From: Rhodococcus ruber NBRC 15591
Lineage (GTDB): Bacteria; Actinomycetota; Actinomycetes; Mycobacteriales; Mycobacteriaceae
DNA: 32,006 bases
NCBI RefSeq assembly: GCF_001894945.1
Contig: NZ_BCXE01000040.1
Coordinates: 1 to 32,006, forward strand
Direction of reading: 5' to 3'
Positions 10,065-17,858 of the stretch are shown here, one piece after another. The position numbers and the translations under genes were made by a program. Every line of letters starts with the position of its first letter. The stretch's first letter is position 1. Under the pieces are notes generated by a model that saw nothing but the letters and a program-made list of their open reading frames with translations, did not search any database and was not told where the DNA came from.

Positions 10065-11966
10065 ATGGACAAGGCCGAATTCGCTGCGATCGAACCGACG
10101 GGAGGGGTCGGCACCGCGGCCGACGGTTCGTCCGTCCCGGAGCGCCCTGCAGCCCGGCAGACCGCGCAGCGCGCGCTGTTCGCGGGACCGTCTCCGCTGG
10201 TCAGTGACGACATGTACGTCACCGTCAAGGGGACTGTGGACCGCGAGCGGACCCGGGTGCGCCTCGGCCGCCGGAGCCGTATCGAAACGGACACCTACTT
10301 CGGCAGGTTCCCCGCCAGCTACTGGCAGCGCTGGACCGCGGTCACCGAGGTCGCGTTCGTCGCCGAGGTCGACGGAGACGGCCGCCTCGAGCTGGTCGCC
10401 ACCGACGCCCGCGGCCGGCGACGGATCGTCGCCACGACAACCGTGTCGTCCCACGGCACGCCCACGTCGGTGACGGTGTCCACGCCCATCGACCGGTTCG
10501 TCGACGGCGGTGCCCTGTTCGCGCGGATCTCGACCGGCTCCGGCGAGCTGACCGTCGCGAACGCCCGGTGGACGGTGCCGGCTCCGGAGACGCTGCGGCC
10601 TGCGGCAGTGGTCATCTGCACCTTCAACCGCGCCGACGACTGCGCGGCGACGCTGGCCGCGATGGCGGACGACCCGATCGCGCTGGCCGACGTGCAGTCG
10701 GTGTACGTGATCGATCAGGGCAACGACCGCGTCGAGACCCGGGAGGAGTTCCGGCGCGTCGCATCCGAGCTCGGCGACAAGCTCGTCTACATCACGCAGC
10801 CCAACCTGGGCGGCGCCGGCGGATTCACCCGCGGTCTGTACGAGGTCACCGGGTCGGCGCGGAATCCCGGCGCCAACATCGTCTTCATGGACGACGACGT
10901 CCTGTGCGAACCGGAGGCCGTGGTCCGGCTCAACATGTTCGCGAACTGCACCGTCGAGCCCGCCATCGTCGGCGCGCAGATGCTCTACCTGCTGCACCCC
11001 GACCGGGTCCACGTCGGCGCCGAGGTCGCCGACCTGCAGCGTCTCCAGGCCGGCCTCGAGGTGAAGAACGCGCTCGCGGACAAGAGCACGCTGAAGAAGC
11101 AGCAGGACATCCGGGTCGACGCCGGCTACAACGGATGGTGGTCCTGCCTGATCCCGTCCGAGGTCGTCGACAAGGTCGGCTACCCGCTGCCCCTGTTCTT
11201 CCAGTGGGACGACATCGAGTACGGCTACCGCTCGCGGGCGAACGGCGTCGCGACCGTCACGCTGCCCGGCGCCGCGGTGTGGCACGCGGACTTCGCGTGG
11301 AAGGACTGGGACGAGTGGCATCGCTACTTCAACCTCCGCAACGCCATGATCACCGCCGCACTGCACACCGAACTCGACGGCAAGGCACTCGCCAAGCAGT
11401 TGCGGACGGACCTGTTCCGCTACCTCGTCTCGATGCAGTACGGCATGGCGTTCACCCTGATCAAGGCCGTCGAGGACTTCCTGCGCGGACCCGAATTCCT
11501 GCACGACGGCGGCATGGAGGCCGCGGCCGCCATCCGGCGTGAGCGCGCGGAATACGGGGAGACCATCCGCCACAACGCGAACAACGTGCCGGGTCTGCGT
11601 CCGGCCGACATGTTCATCACCCCGGCCGGCCCGCACCCGCGCAAGAGCCTCGAGTGGGCGGTGCTGGCCAAACGCGCCCTCAACCAGTGGCGGGGCCGCC
11701 TCCCCGCCCATCCGGTCGCGGTCCCGTCGTCGGACGCGCACTGGTGGCACGTCTCGCTGTTCTCGCATGCCGTCGTCACCGACGCCTCCCAGGAGGGCGT
11801 CCGCGTGCGCAGGCGGGACAAGAAGCGGGCCGTCGCGCTGCTCCGGCGCGGTATGCGTGCGCTGCAGGCCCTGAAGCAGGAAACCCCCGCGGTGTCCCTG
11901 CGGTACCGCGAGGCCGCGCCGCAGCTGACCAGCCGGGAGAATTGGGCCCGCCTGTACGGGCGATAG
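10065..11966 (+). CDS. glfT2: GlfT2, galactofuranosyltransferase (galactan polymerase)
   Basis: 633 aa from ATG 10065 (647 if GTG 10023 is used; Mtb GlfT2 is 637). It extends lipid-linked galactan with alternating beta-1,5 and beta-1,6 galactofuranose from UDP-Galf, on the cytoplasmic face. An N-terminal beta-sandwich contains TYFGRFPASYWQRWT (77-91), closely matching Mtb. The GT-A domain has VICTFNRADDC (183-193), QPNLGGAGGFTRG (245-257), FMDDDV with the Asp triad (276-278), the acceptor motif NGWWSCLIP (356-364), QWDDIEYG with Asp382-383, and AVWH with His407. The helical C-terminus ends SRENWARLYGR. The following GT39-like gene begins 3 nt after the stop. Confidence 0.95.
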   Translation: MDKAEFAAIEPTGGVGTAADGSSVPERPAARQTAQRALFAGPSPLVSDDMYVTVKGTVDRERTRVRLGRRSRIETDTYFGRFPASYWQRWTAVTEVAFVAEVDGDGRLELVATDARGRRRIVATTTVSSHGTPTSVTVSTPIDRFVDGGALFARISTGSGELTVANARWTVPAPETLRPAAVVICTFNRADDCAATLAAMADDPIALADVQSVYVIDQGNDRVETREEFRRVASELGDKLVYITQPNLGGAGGFTRGLYEVTGSARNPGANIVFMDDDVLCEPEAVVRLNMFANCTVEPAIVGAQMLYLLHPDRVHVGAEVADLQRLQAGLEVKNALADKSTLKKQQDIRVDAGYNGWWSCLIPSEVVDKVGYPLPLFFQWDDIEYGYRSRANGVATVTLPGAAVWHADFAWKDWDEWHRYFNLRNAMITAALHTELDGKALAKQLRTDLFRYLVSMQYGMAFTLIKAVEDFLRGPEFLHDGGMEAAAAIRRERAEYGETIRHNANNVPGLRPADMFITPAGPHPRKSLEWAVLAKRALNQWRGRLPAHPVAVPSSDAHWWHVSLFSHAVVTDASQEGVRVRRRDKKRAVALLRRGMRALQALKQETPAVSLRYREAAPQLTSRENWARLYGR

Positions 11967-11969
11967 CGG

Positions 11970-13478
11970 ATGGCCGATCGGACCACGTGCGCGCGGGATG
12001 CCGTCCTCGTCGCACTGCTGGGTTCGATCGTCGCAGCGTGGGGGTCGTGGCGGCCCTCCTTCTGGTACGACGAGCTGGCCACCCTCTCGGTGGCCCAGCG
12101 CTCCCGCGCCGACCTGGACCGAGTGCTCGGCAACGTCGACGTCGTCCACGGCCTGTACTACGTGGCGATGCGGTACTGGTTCGCCGTCTTCGGGGCCTCG
12201 GAGTTCTCGGCGCGGGTGCCGAGCATCCTGGCCGTGGGTGCCGCGGCCGGCGGCGTGGTGGTGCTGGGGTGCATGCTCGCGGACCGGCGTCTCGGCGTGC
12301 TCGCGGGTGTCGTCTTCCTGCTGCTGCCCCGTGTGACGTGGGCTGCGGTCGAGGCCCGCAGCTACGCCCCGTCCGCGGCCGTCGCCGTGTGGCTGACCGT
12401 GCTGCTGCTCGTGGCGTGCGAGTCGGGCCGGCTCCGATGGTGGCTGCTGTACGCCGCCGTGCTCGCGCTGTCGGTGGTGCTGTTCCTGTACACGATTGCG
12501 CTGGTGCCGGCGCACCTGATCACCCTGGCGTGGCGGGGTGACCTGCGGCGCCGCGGACCGGCGTGGGCGGCGGCGGTGGTGGCGGGCTCGGCGGCGGCGA
12601 GCCCGCTCGTGCTCGAGGCGTTCGCCCAGGCGGGGCAGACGTCGTGGATTCGGCCCCTCGACCGGAATCTGCCGCGGATCGTGTGGGAGTACCAGTGGTT
12701 CGTGGGCGCCCCCTGGTTCGCGGCGGCGTTCACGGTGTTGCTCGTCGCGGGAACCGTCGCGGCGGTGCGGCGACGCACGCCGGTGCGGCGACACGGCGTT
12801 CTCGCGGTGGCCGTTCCGTGGATCGTGCTGCCGATGGCGATGCTCGTGACGTACTCGCTCGTCGCGACCCCGGTCTACCTGGACCGGTACCTGACCTTCA
12901 CGACGCCCGCGGTCGCGCTGGTCGGTGCGGCCGCCGTCGCGGCGGTGGCCGTGCGGACGTGGGCGACGGTCGGTGTCACCGGTGCACTGGTGCTGCTGAC
13001 CGTGCCGTCCTTCGTCGCACAGCGCTCCGCATGGTCCGACCCCAGCGGCATGGATTTCAGCACGGTCAACCACGATGTCGCCGACCGGCTCGAGCCCGGT
13101 GACTGTGTGCTGTTCGGTGGAGCCGCGTGGAACCCGGCGTCGCAGCGGCTGGTGATCACGGCCCGGCCGGAGACCTTCGCGGGCACCCGTGATCCGGGGC
13201 TGGGACGGACCGCAGCCGCCGAGGGCTGGCTGTGGGACGAGAACCTCCCGTTCCAGGCGGTCGCGGGGCAGCTGTCCACGTGCGACGTGGTGTGGTTCTT
13301 CGCCGACGCCGAGCGGACGGTCGAACAGCGGATCTACCACACGTCGAATCAGTGGTGGACGCTCCCACCGCACCGGTTCGAGACGACCCCGGAGTACGCC
13401 GGGCTCGTGGAAGCCGGTTTCCGGATCGACGAGCGCCGACAGTACAACGTCAGTCAGGCGATCCGTTTCGTGCGCTGA
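11970..13478 (+). CDS. GT39-like (ArnT/PMT-type) membrane glycosyltransferase
   Basis: 502 aa, starting 3 nt after glfT2 and so co-transcribed. It has about ten hydrophobic segments in the first 350 residues and a soluble C-terminal part. The first extracytoplasmic loop has FWYDELATLS (31-40) with Asp34-Glu35, the GT-C/ArnT acidic pair; VHGLYYVAMRYW (59-70) and RVPSILAVG follow as in GT39/PMT_2 proteins. These enzymes use polyprenyl-phosphate sugars outside the membrane. Coupling with glfT2 suggests a modifying transferase for galactan, arabinan or a related glycan; which sugar it transfers is unknown. It does not resemble AftB as I remember it. It ends 3 bp from the convergent methyltransferase stop. 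Confidence 0.82.
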   Translation: MADRTTCARDAVLVALLGSIVAAWGSWRPSFWYDELATLSVAQRSRADLDRVLGNVDVVHGLYYVAMRYWFAVFGASEFSARVPSILAVGAAAGGVVVLGCMLADRRLGVLAGVVFLLLPRVTWAAVEARSYAPSAAVAVWLTVLLLVACESGRLRWWLLYAAVLALSVVLFLYTIALVPAHLITLAWRGDLRRRGPAWAAAVVAGSAAASPLVLEAFAQAGQTSWIRPLDRNLPRIVWEYQWFVGAPWFAAAFTVLLVAGTVAAVRRRTPVRRHGVLAVAVPWIVLPMAMLVTYSLVATPVYLDRYLTFTTPAVALVGAAAVAAVAVRTWATVGVTGALVLLTVPSFVAQRSAWSDPSGMDFSTVNHDVADRLEPGDCVLFGGAAWNPASQRLVITARPETFAGTRDPGLGRTAAAEGWLWDENLPFQAVAGQLSTCDVVWFFADAERTVEQRIYHTSNQWWTLPPHRFETTPEYAGLVEAGFRIDERRQYNVSQAIRFVR

Positions 13479-13481
13479 GAG

Positions 13482-14336
13482 TCACCGCAGCTGCACGACG
13501 ACCTGCTCGTTGTCGGCCGTGTAGGCGAGGTACTCGAACGCGACGCCGGTGCGCGCGACGAACTCGGTCCACGCCCGGTACTCGTGCTGCTGCCAGCCGG
13601 GATAGTTGAAGAACTCGTCGAACACCAGCACGCTGCCGGGCACCAGGCGGTCTTCGAGCAGGTCGAGCACCGTCGTGGTGGACGAGTACAGGTCGGCGTC
13701 GAGATGGACGAACGCGACGTCGCCGGGATGCGCGGCGAGGAAGCCGGGCAGGGTGTCGGCGAACAGACCGGGCACCAGCTCGGCGCCGGGCACCTCCGGC
13801 GGGGCGTCCTGCGCGAACTCCCCGGCCGGGAATCCGCTGCGCCACGTCTCCGGCAGCCCGGTGAAGACGTCGAACCCGAACACCGGGTGCTTCGCGCCCA
13901 GCACATCGGCGACGATCCGCAAGGTGGTGCCCGACGCGACGCCGAACTCGAGTGCCAGGCCGGGCCGGGACACCCGGTCGAGCGCGAACCGCAGGGTGTC
14001 GTGCGGGGTGTCGAGGACGGCGGCGGTGGGCATGTTCGCGACGGCGAACGCCGCTGCGGTGTCGGTGGCGGCGTGGTCCATCGCGTAGCGCAGGTCGCGG
14101 CGCTGCCGGTGCTCGAGGTCGGCGACGCGTTCTCGCAGCAGGCCCACCTCGGACCGGGTCCGCGCGAGTTCTGCCAGCACCTGCCGCAACTCCGCGGTGG
14201 TCGCGGTCAGTTCGGCCAGCACACGGTCGTGGTGGTTCTCCTGCAGCTCGCGGGCGCGTCGCGCCGAGAGGTCGACGACCTCGGCGACGGCCCGCTGCAG
14301 CTTGCCCCGGGTCATCGCCCGCCACCGACCCAGCAT
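13482..14336 (-). CDS. TylF/MycF-like SAM-dependent methyltransferase with coiled-coil N-terminus
   Basis: 284 aa. Residues about 25-85 form a charged, heptad-rich helix (probable coiled coil), followed by a class I methyltransferase domain: LALEFGVASGTTLR (128-140) is the SAM-binding loop, then FGFDVFTGLPETWR, VHLDADLYSST, and VFDEFFNYPGW, the acidic metal-binding stretch typical of TylF/MycF sugar O-methyltransferases. A GGGAGGG ribosome-binding site 4-5 nt before ATG 14336 decides the start over an in-frame ATG at 14399. Its location downstream of glfT1 suggests O-methylation of an envelope sugar, possibly capping a glycan chain; this is inference. Confidence 0.82.
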   Translation of the reverse strand: MLGRWRAMTRGKLQRAVAEVVDLSARRARELQENHHDRVLAELTATTAELRQVLAELARTRSEVGLLRERVADLEHRQRRDLRYAMDHAATDTAAAFAVANMPTAAVLDTPHDTLRFALDRVSRPGLALEFGVASGTTLRIVADVLGAKHPVFGFDVFTGLPETWRSGFPAGEFAQDAPPEVPGAELVPGLFADTLPGFLAAHPGDVAFVHLDADLYSSTTTVLDLLEDRLVPGSVLVFDEFFNYPGWQQHEYRAWTEFVARTGVAFEYLAYTADNEQVVVQLR

Positions 14337-14414
14337 CGCGCCCTCCCGTGCCGCCCGAGATCTTGCCCCGAACCTAGACAGCGCGAGAACCGGGCGCAAT
14401 CGCGCCTTCCCACC

Positions 14415-14465
14415 GGCCGAATGTCACATTGCGTCGGTTCCATCGACGCAATGTGACATTCGGCC
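14415..14465. repeat. Nested 22-bp inverted repeat (hairpin) after glfT1
   Basis: Arms 14415-14436 and 14444-14465 are perfect reverse complements around a 7-nt loop (gttccat). Inside each arm lies a second, smaller palindrome, AATGT-c-ACATT or its complement. The element starts 2 bp after the glfT1 stop and ends about 80 bp before the methyltransferase start, both on minus. There is no T-run. It may be a factor-assisted terminator, an RNA-stabilising stem, or a dispersed palindromic repeat. Confidence 0.9.
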
Positions 14466-14467
14466 CC

Positions 14468-15367
14468 TCACGCGGGCCGGTCGAACCGCTCCTGCCGCCC
14501 CAGCTTGCGCAGCCGCACCCACTCGCGCAGCCCGGCAGGGTCACGACGGGTGACGAGGAAGTACCAGCCGAACCGCACCCACTCCTGCGGCAGCAACCGG
14601 CGCAGGCCGGGCTGGGAGAGCAGGTAGCCGCGGTTGCGGTAGGTGAAGAACCGCTTGGTGTCGTTGTCCGGGTACTGGGTGTGCATCCGGCCGCCGAGGA
14701 TCGGCTTGAACTCGTCGGCGCCGTTGGGGTGCAGATAGGCGGTGCGCAGGCAGGTGCCGAACGGCAGACCCGAGCGGACCAGGCGACGGTGCACCTCCAC
14801 CTCGTCGCCCCGCACGAACAGCCGCAGGTCCGGCACGCCCACCGCGTCGATCGCGGCGGCGGTGAACAGGGCGCCGTTGAACAGCGACGCGATGCCCGGC
14901 AGCAGATCATCGGTTTCGACGTCGCCGAGTTCGCTGCGGTGACGCCGCCACGCCACGCCCCGGCGCAACGGGAACGCGAGACGGTCGGGGTCGTCGATGT
15001 CGCACACCACCGGCGACACCTCCGCCAGGCCGTGCCGCTGCGCGCAGTCGAGCAGTGTCGCGAGGACGTCGGGGCCCTCGGGACGGCCGTCGTCGTCGGC
15101 CAGCCACACCCGGTCCGCGCCGAGCGACAGCGCGTACAGCATCCCCAGCGCGAAGCCGCCGGCGCCGCCGAGGTTGTGCTTGGACCCGAGGTAGCTGGTC
15201 GGCAGCGGGCAGGACTCGACGAGCTCACGCACCGCCGCCTCGTCGGCGTTGTCGACGACCACCAGGTGGTCGAGCGGCCGCGTCTGGGCGCTCAGGACCT
15301 TCAGGGACTGCGCCAGCTGTTCGCGCCGCCGGTGGGTGACGACCACGCCGACGATGCGTTCACTCAC
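14468..15367 (-). CDS. glfT1: GlfT1, galactofuranosyltransferase initiating galactan
   Basis: 299 aa (Mtb Rv3782: 304). It adds the first galactofuranose residues to the decaprenyl-linked rhamnosyl-GlcNAc linker. VVVTHRRREQLAQSL (8-22), HLVVVDN (34-40), GSKHNLGGAGGFALGML (61-77), WLADDDG with the Asp triad at 91-93, LFNGALF and FVRGDEVEVHRR follow the Mtb protein almost position by position as far as I remember it, as does the C-terminal FFTYRNRGYLLSQPGLRRLL. GTG 15367 overlaps the wzt stop as GTGA, so it is translationally coupled. A long hairpin follows its stop. Confidence 0.96.
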   Translation of the reverse strand: MSERIVGVVVTHRRREQLAQSLKVLSAQTRPLDHLVVVDNADEAAVRELVESCPLPTSYLGSKHNLGGAGGFALGMLYALSLGADRVWLADDDGRPEGPDVLATLLDCAQRHGLAEVSPVVCDIDDPDRLAFPLRRGVAWRRHRSELGDVETDDLLPGIASLFNGALFTAAAIDAVGVPDLRLFVRGDEVEVHRRLVRSGLPFGTCLRTAYLHPNGADEFKPILGGRMHTQYPDNDTKRFFTYRNRGYLLSQPGLRRLLPQEWVRFGWYFLVTRRDPAGLREWVRLRKLGRQERFDRPA

Positions 15368-16188
15368 GCCGAGCGCTCCTGCGGCAGACCCTGCTCGCGT
15401 TCCAGCTCGGCGATGACGTGGTGCACGTGATCGGCCGCGTCGTCGCCCTCGTAGGCGCGCACGACCTCCTCGATGCCGCCTTCCATGCGGATCCGGCCGT
15501 GGTCGATCCACAGCGCACGGTCGCACAGCTGCGCGAGGAACTCGTTGGAGTGGCTGGCGAAGACGAGGATGCCGGAGCGCTCGACGAGCTTCTGCAGGCG
15601 CACCCGGGCCTTCTTCATGAACTCGGCGTCGACCGCGCCGATGCCTTCGTCGAGCAGCAGGATCTCGGGGTCGATGCTGGTGACGACACCCATCGCGACG
15701 CGGACGCGCATGCCGGTGGAGTACGTGCGCAGCGGCATGTTCAGGTACTCGCCGAGCTCGGTGAACTCGGCGATCTCGTCCATCTTGGCGAGCATCTGCT
15801 TGCGGGTCTGACCGAGGAACAACCCGCGGATGATGATGTTCTCGTAGCCGGAGATCTCCGGGTCCATGCCCACACCGAGGTCGAACACCGGCGCGACGCG
15901 GCCCCGGATCCGGGCGCTGCCGCGGGTGGGCTCGTAGATCCCCGCGAGCAGCCGCAGCAGGGTGGACTTGCCGGCGCCGTTGTGGCCGACGAGGCCGATG
16001 CGGTCGCCTTCCTTCAGCGACATGGTGATGTCGCGCAGCGCCTCCACCACCACCACGTCGGAGTTGTTGCGGCCGATCGAACCGCCCGCCTTGCCGAGGA
16101 ACGCCTTCTTCAGCGACCGGGTCTTCGCGTCGAAGATCGGGAAGTCGACGCACGCTCCGCGCGTCTCGATGCTCACATGTTCGGTCAT
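15364..16188 (-). CDS. wzt: Wzt, ATPase of the galactan ABC exporter
   Basis: 274 aa, homologue of Rv3781. ABC ATPase that drives export of lipid-linked galactan with Wzm. Walker A GHNGAGKST (68-76), signature YSTGMRVR (156-163) of the polysaccharide-exporter subfamily, Walker B EILLLDEG (175-182) and H-loop His213 are all present. The C-terminus ends about 50 residues after the H-loop, so it lacks the extra carbohydrate-binding domain seen in O-antigen Wzt proteins; export need not depend on a terminal cap. It lies 12 bp after wzm and overlaps glfT1 by 4 bp. Confidence 0.95.
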   Translation of the reverse strand: MTEHVSIETRGACVDFPIFDAKTRSLKKAFLGKAGGSIGRNNSDVVVVEALRDITMSLKEGDRIGLVGHNGAGKSTLLRLLAGIYEPTRGSARIRGRVAPVFDLGVGMDPEISGYENIIIRGLFLGQTRKQMLAKMDEIAEFTELGEYLNMPLRTYSTGMRVRVAMGVVTSIDPEILLLDEGIGAVDAEFMKKARVRLQKLVERSGILVFASHSNEFLAQLCDRALWIDHGRIRMEGGIEEVVRAYEGDDAADHVHHVIAELEREQGLPQERSA

Positions 16189-16200
16189 ATCGACGGCCCC

Positions 16201-17076
16201 TCAGACCCAGTAGGGCACGCGTGCCCGGTACTTACGCAGTGCCAACAGCGCCAGTGCCCAGCCGACCACGGTGATCGCCAGCACGATGTACCAGTGGTAG
16301 GCCTGCTGATCCTGGCCGATCATCGGCGCCCGGATGATGTCGAGATAGTGGAACAGCGGGTTGATCTCGGCCAGCTTGACGCGCTTGGCGGCCTCCCCGC
16401 CCTGCGCTTCGAGGCTCTGCGTGGTCCACATGATCGGGGTGAGGACGAACAGCAGCAGCGTGAGGCTGGACAGGATCGGCGCGATGTCGCGGTAGCGGGT
16501 GGCGAAGATGCCGAACACGATCGACACCCACACGGCATTGAGCACGATCAGGACCAGCGCCGGAATCGCCGCGAGCGACGTCCACGTCAGGTCCCGCCAC
16601 ACCCCGAAGGCGACGACCATGATCACGTAGATCACCAGGTTGTGGGCGAAGAACAGCAACTGCCGCCACACGAGCCGGTAGATGTGCACGCTCAGCGCCG
16701 ACGGCAACTGTTTGATCAGGCCCTCGTTGGCGATGAACACCTCCGAGCCCTCCAGGATGGAGGCGCTGATCATGTTCCACACGATCAGCCCGACCGTGAC
16801 GTACGGCAGGAACTCGTCGAGCGGAATATCCAGCAGCGCGGCATACAGGATGCCGATGGCGGTGGCCTGGACACCGGTGGCGATCGTGATCCAGAACGGG
16901 CCGATCACCGAGCGCCGGTAGCGCTGCTTGATGTCCTGCCAGGCCAGGCTGAGCCACAGCTCGCGCTGGGCGAAGCCGTCGCGCAGATCCTTCAGGCCGC
17001 GCCGGAAGGTCTGCGAATCCGACACCACCGGGGAGTCCGCGGCGGTGGGCTCGGGATCGAGGGCAGAAGCTGACAC
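16201..17076 (-). CDS. wzm: Wzm, membrane permease of the galactan ABC exporter
   Basis: 291 aa from GTG 17076; homologue of Rv3783 (about 280 aa). About six hydrophobic segments follow the amphipathic stretch ELWLSLAWQDIKQRYRR, a hallmark of ABC-2 polysaccharide exporters; GPFWITIATGV and LSSLTLLLFVLTPIMW also fit. It forms the channel with Wzt that moves decaprenyl-linked galactan across the inner membrane. On minus, TAGGCT (17090-17085) ends 8 nt before the GTG, suggesting its own nearly leaderless promoter even though bpa lies only 38 bp upstream on the same strand. Confidence 0.93.
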   Translation of the reverse strand: MSASALDPEPTAADSPVVSDSQTFRRGLKDLRDGFAQRELWLSLAWQDIKQRYRRSVIGPFWITIATGVQATAIGILYAALLDIPLDEFLPYVTVGLIVWNMISASILEGSEVFIANEGLIKQLPSALSVHIYRLVWRQLLFFAHNLVIYVIMVVAFGVWRDLTWTSLAAIPALVLIVLNAVWVSIVFGIFATRYRDIAPILSSLTLLLFVLTPIMWTTQSLEAQGGEAAKRVKLAEINPLFHYLDIIRAPMIGQDQQAYHWYIVLAITVVGWALALLALRKYRARVPYWV

Positions 17077-17114
17077 GAGGTTCGAGCCTACCGGGGATCG
17101 GGTCCGGGCCGGCG

Positions 17115-17702
17115 TTACAGGTACTGCCCGGTACCGGGTGCACCCGGACCGGGGCCGTGCCGCTCGTCGGGACGCGGTCCGCCCCCGAGCATGCCGGGCG
17201 GCAGTGCACCCTGACGCATCTGCTCGAGCTGCGCCCGCGCCGCCATCTGCTGCGCGAACAGCGCCGTCTGGATCCCGTGGAACAAGCCTTCGAGCCATCC
17301 GACGAGCTGAGCGTGCGCGATCCGCAACTCCGCGTCGGAGGGCACCTCGTCCTGACCGAACGGCAGCGCGAGCCGTTCGAGCTCCTCGCGCAGCTCCGGC
17401 GCCAGGCCCTCGCCGAGTTCCTGGATGGAGGACTGGTGGATCTCCCGCAGACGGGCACGGCTCGCATCGTCGAGCGGCGCGGCGCGGACCTCCTCGAGCA
17501 GCTGCTTGATCATCGTGCCGATCCGCATGACCTTCGCCGGCTGCTCGACCATGTCGGCGAGCGACTCGCCGTCGTCCGGCTTCTCCTGAGGCTCTGCGGG
17601 CGACTCTCGCGGATCACCGGAGGCGGTCCCGTCGCGCGGGACCGGGACGGGTCGGCCGTCGGGCCCGATCACGAGGACGTGCTCATTCTCCGAATGCGTC
17701 AT
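17115..17702 (-). CDS. bpa: Bpa (PafE), ATP-independent bacterial proteasome activator
   Basis: 195 aa, homologue of Rv3780 (174 aa). The core from LADMVEQPAKVMRIG through APELREELERLALPF and AELRIAHAQLVGWLEGLFHG to FAQQMAARAQLEQMRQGALP is near-identical to the Mtb protein as I remember it: a four-helix bundle that makes a dodecameric ring. The extreme C-terminus TGQYL carries the GQYL motif that docks into pockets of the 20S proteasome and opens its gate. The first ~55 residues are acidic/Pro-rich and poorly conserved. The ATG at 17702 gives this length; the frame is open further upstream but looks non-coding. It precedes wzm on the same strand, as in Mtb. Confidence 0.96.
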   Translation of the reverse strand: MTHSENEHVLVIGPDGRPVPVPRDGTASGDPRESPAEPQEKPDDGESLADMVEQPAKVMRIGTMIKQLLEEVRAAPLDDASRARLREIHQSSIQELGEGLAPELREELERLALPFGQDEVPSDAELRIAHAQLVGWLEGLFHGIQTALFAQQMAARAQLEQMRQGALPPGMLGGGPRPDERHGPGPGAPGTGQYL

Positions 17703-17831
17703 GGTTCCATCTTGTCCTCTCGCCGCTGCCCCTGCCGAGTCAGGTTCCCGATACGAGAGGTTTCGCCCCACATTCCGCCCGTCGACGTGCACCTGCGGAG
17801 GGCAGGCAGGACCGACGTGGACGACATCCGA

Positions 17832-17855
17832 TTGACACCGGGATTTAGAGTGTCA
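17832..17855. promoter_or_regulatory. Promoter and dyad before the Rv3778c-like gene
   Basis: TAGAGT (17846-17851) lies 7 nt before ATG 17859, so the message is probably leaderless. An inverted repeat TGACAC (17833-17838) / GTGTCA (17850-17855) straddles this -10 and may be an operator. TTGACA at 17832 is too close to serve as its -35. Confidence 0.45.
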
Positions 17856-17858
17856 CGC

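Noticed and set aside
8562-13373. A minus-strand open frame of about 1,600 codons
   Set aside because: It runs antisense through glfT2 and the GT39 gene and crosses part of the large membrane protein out of frame. The translation is Arg/Gly/Pro-rich low complexity, a by-product of high GC at third positions.
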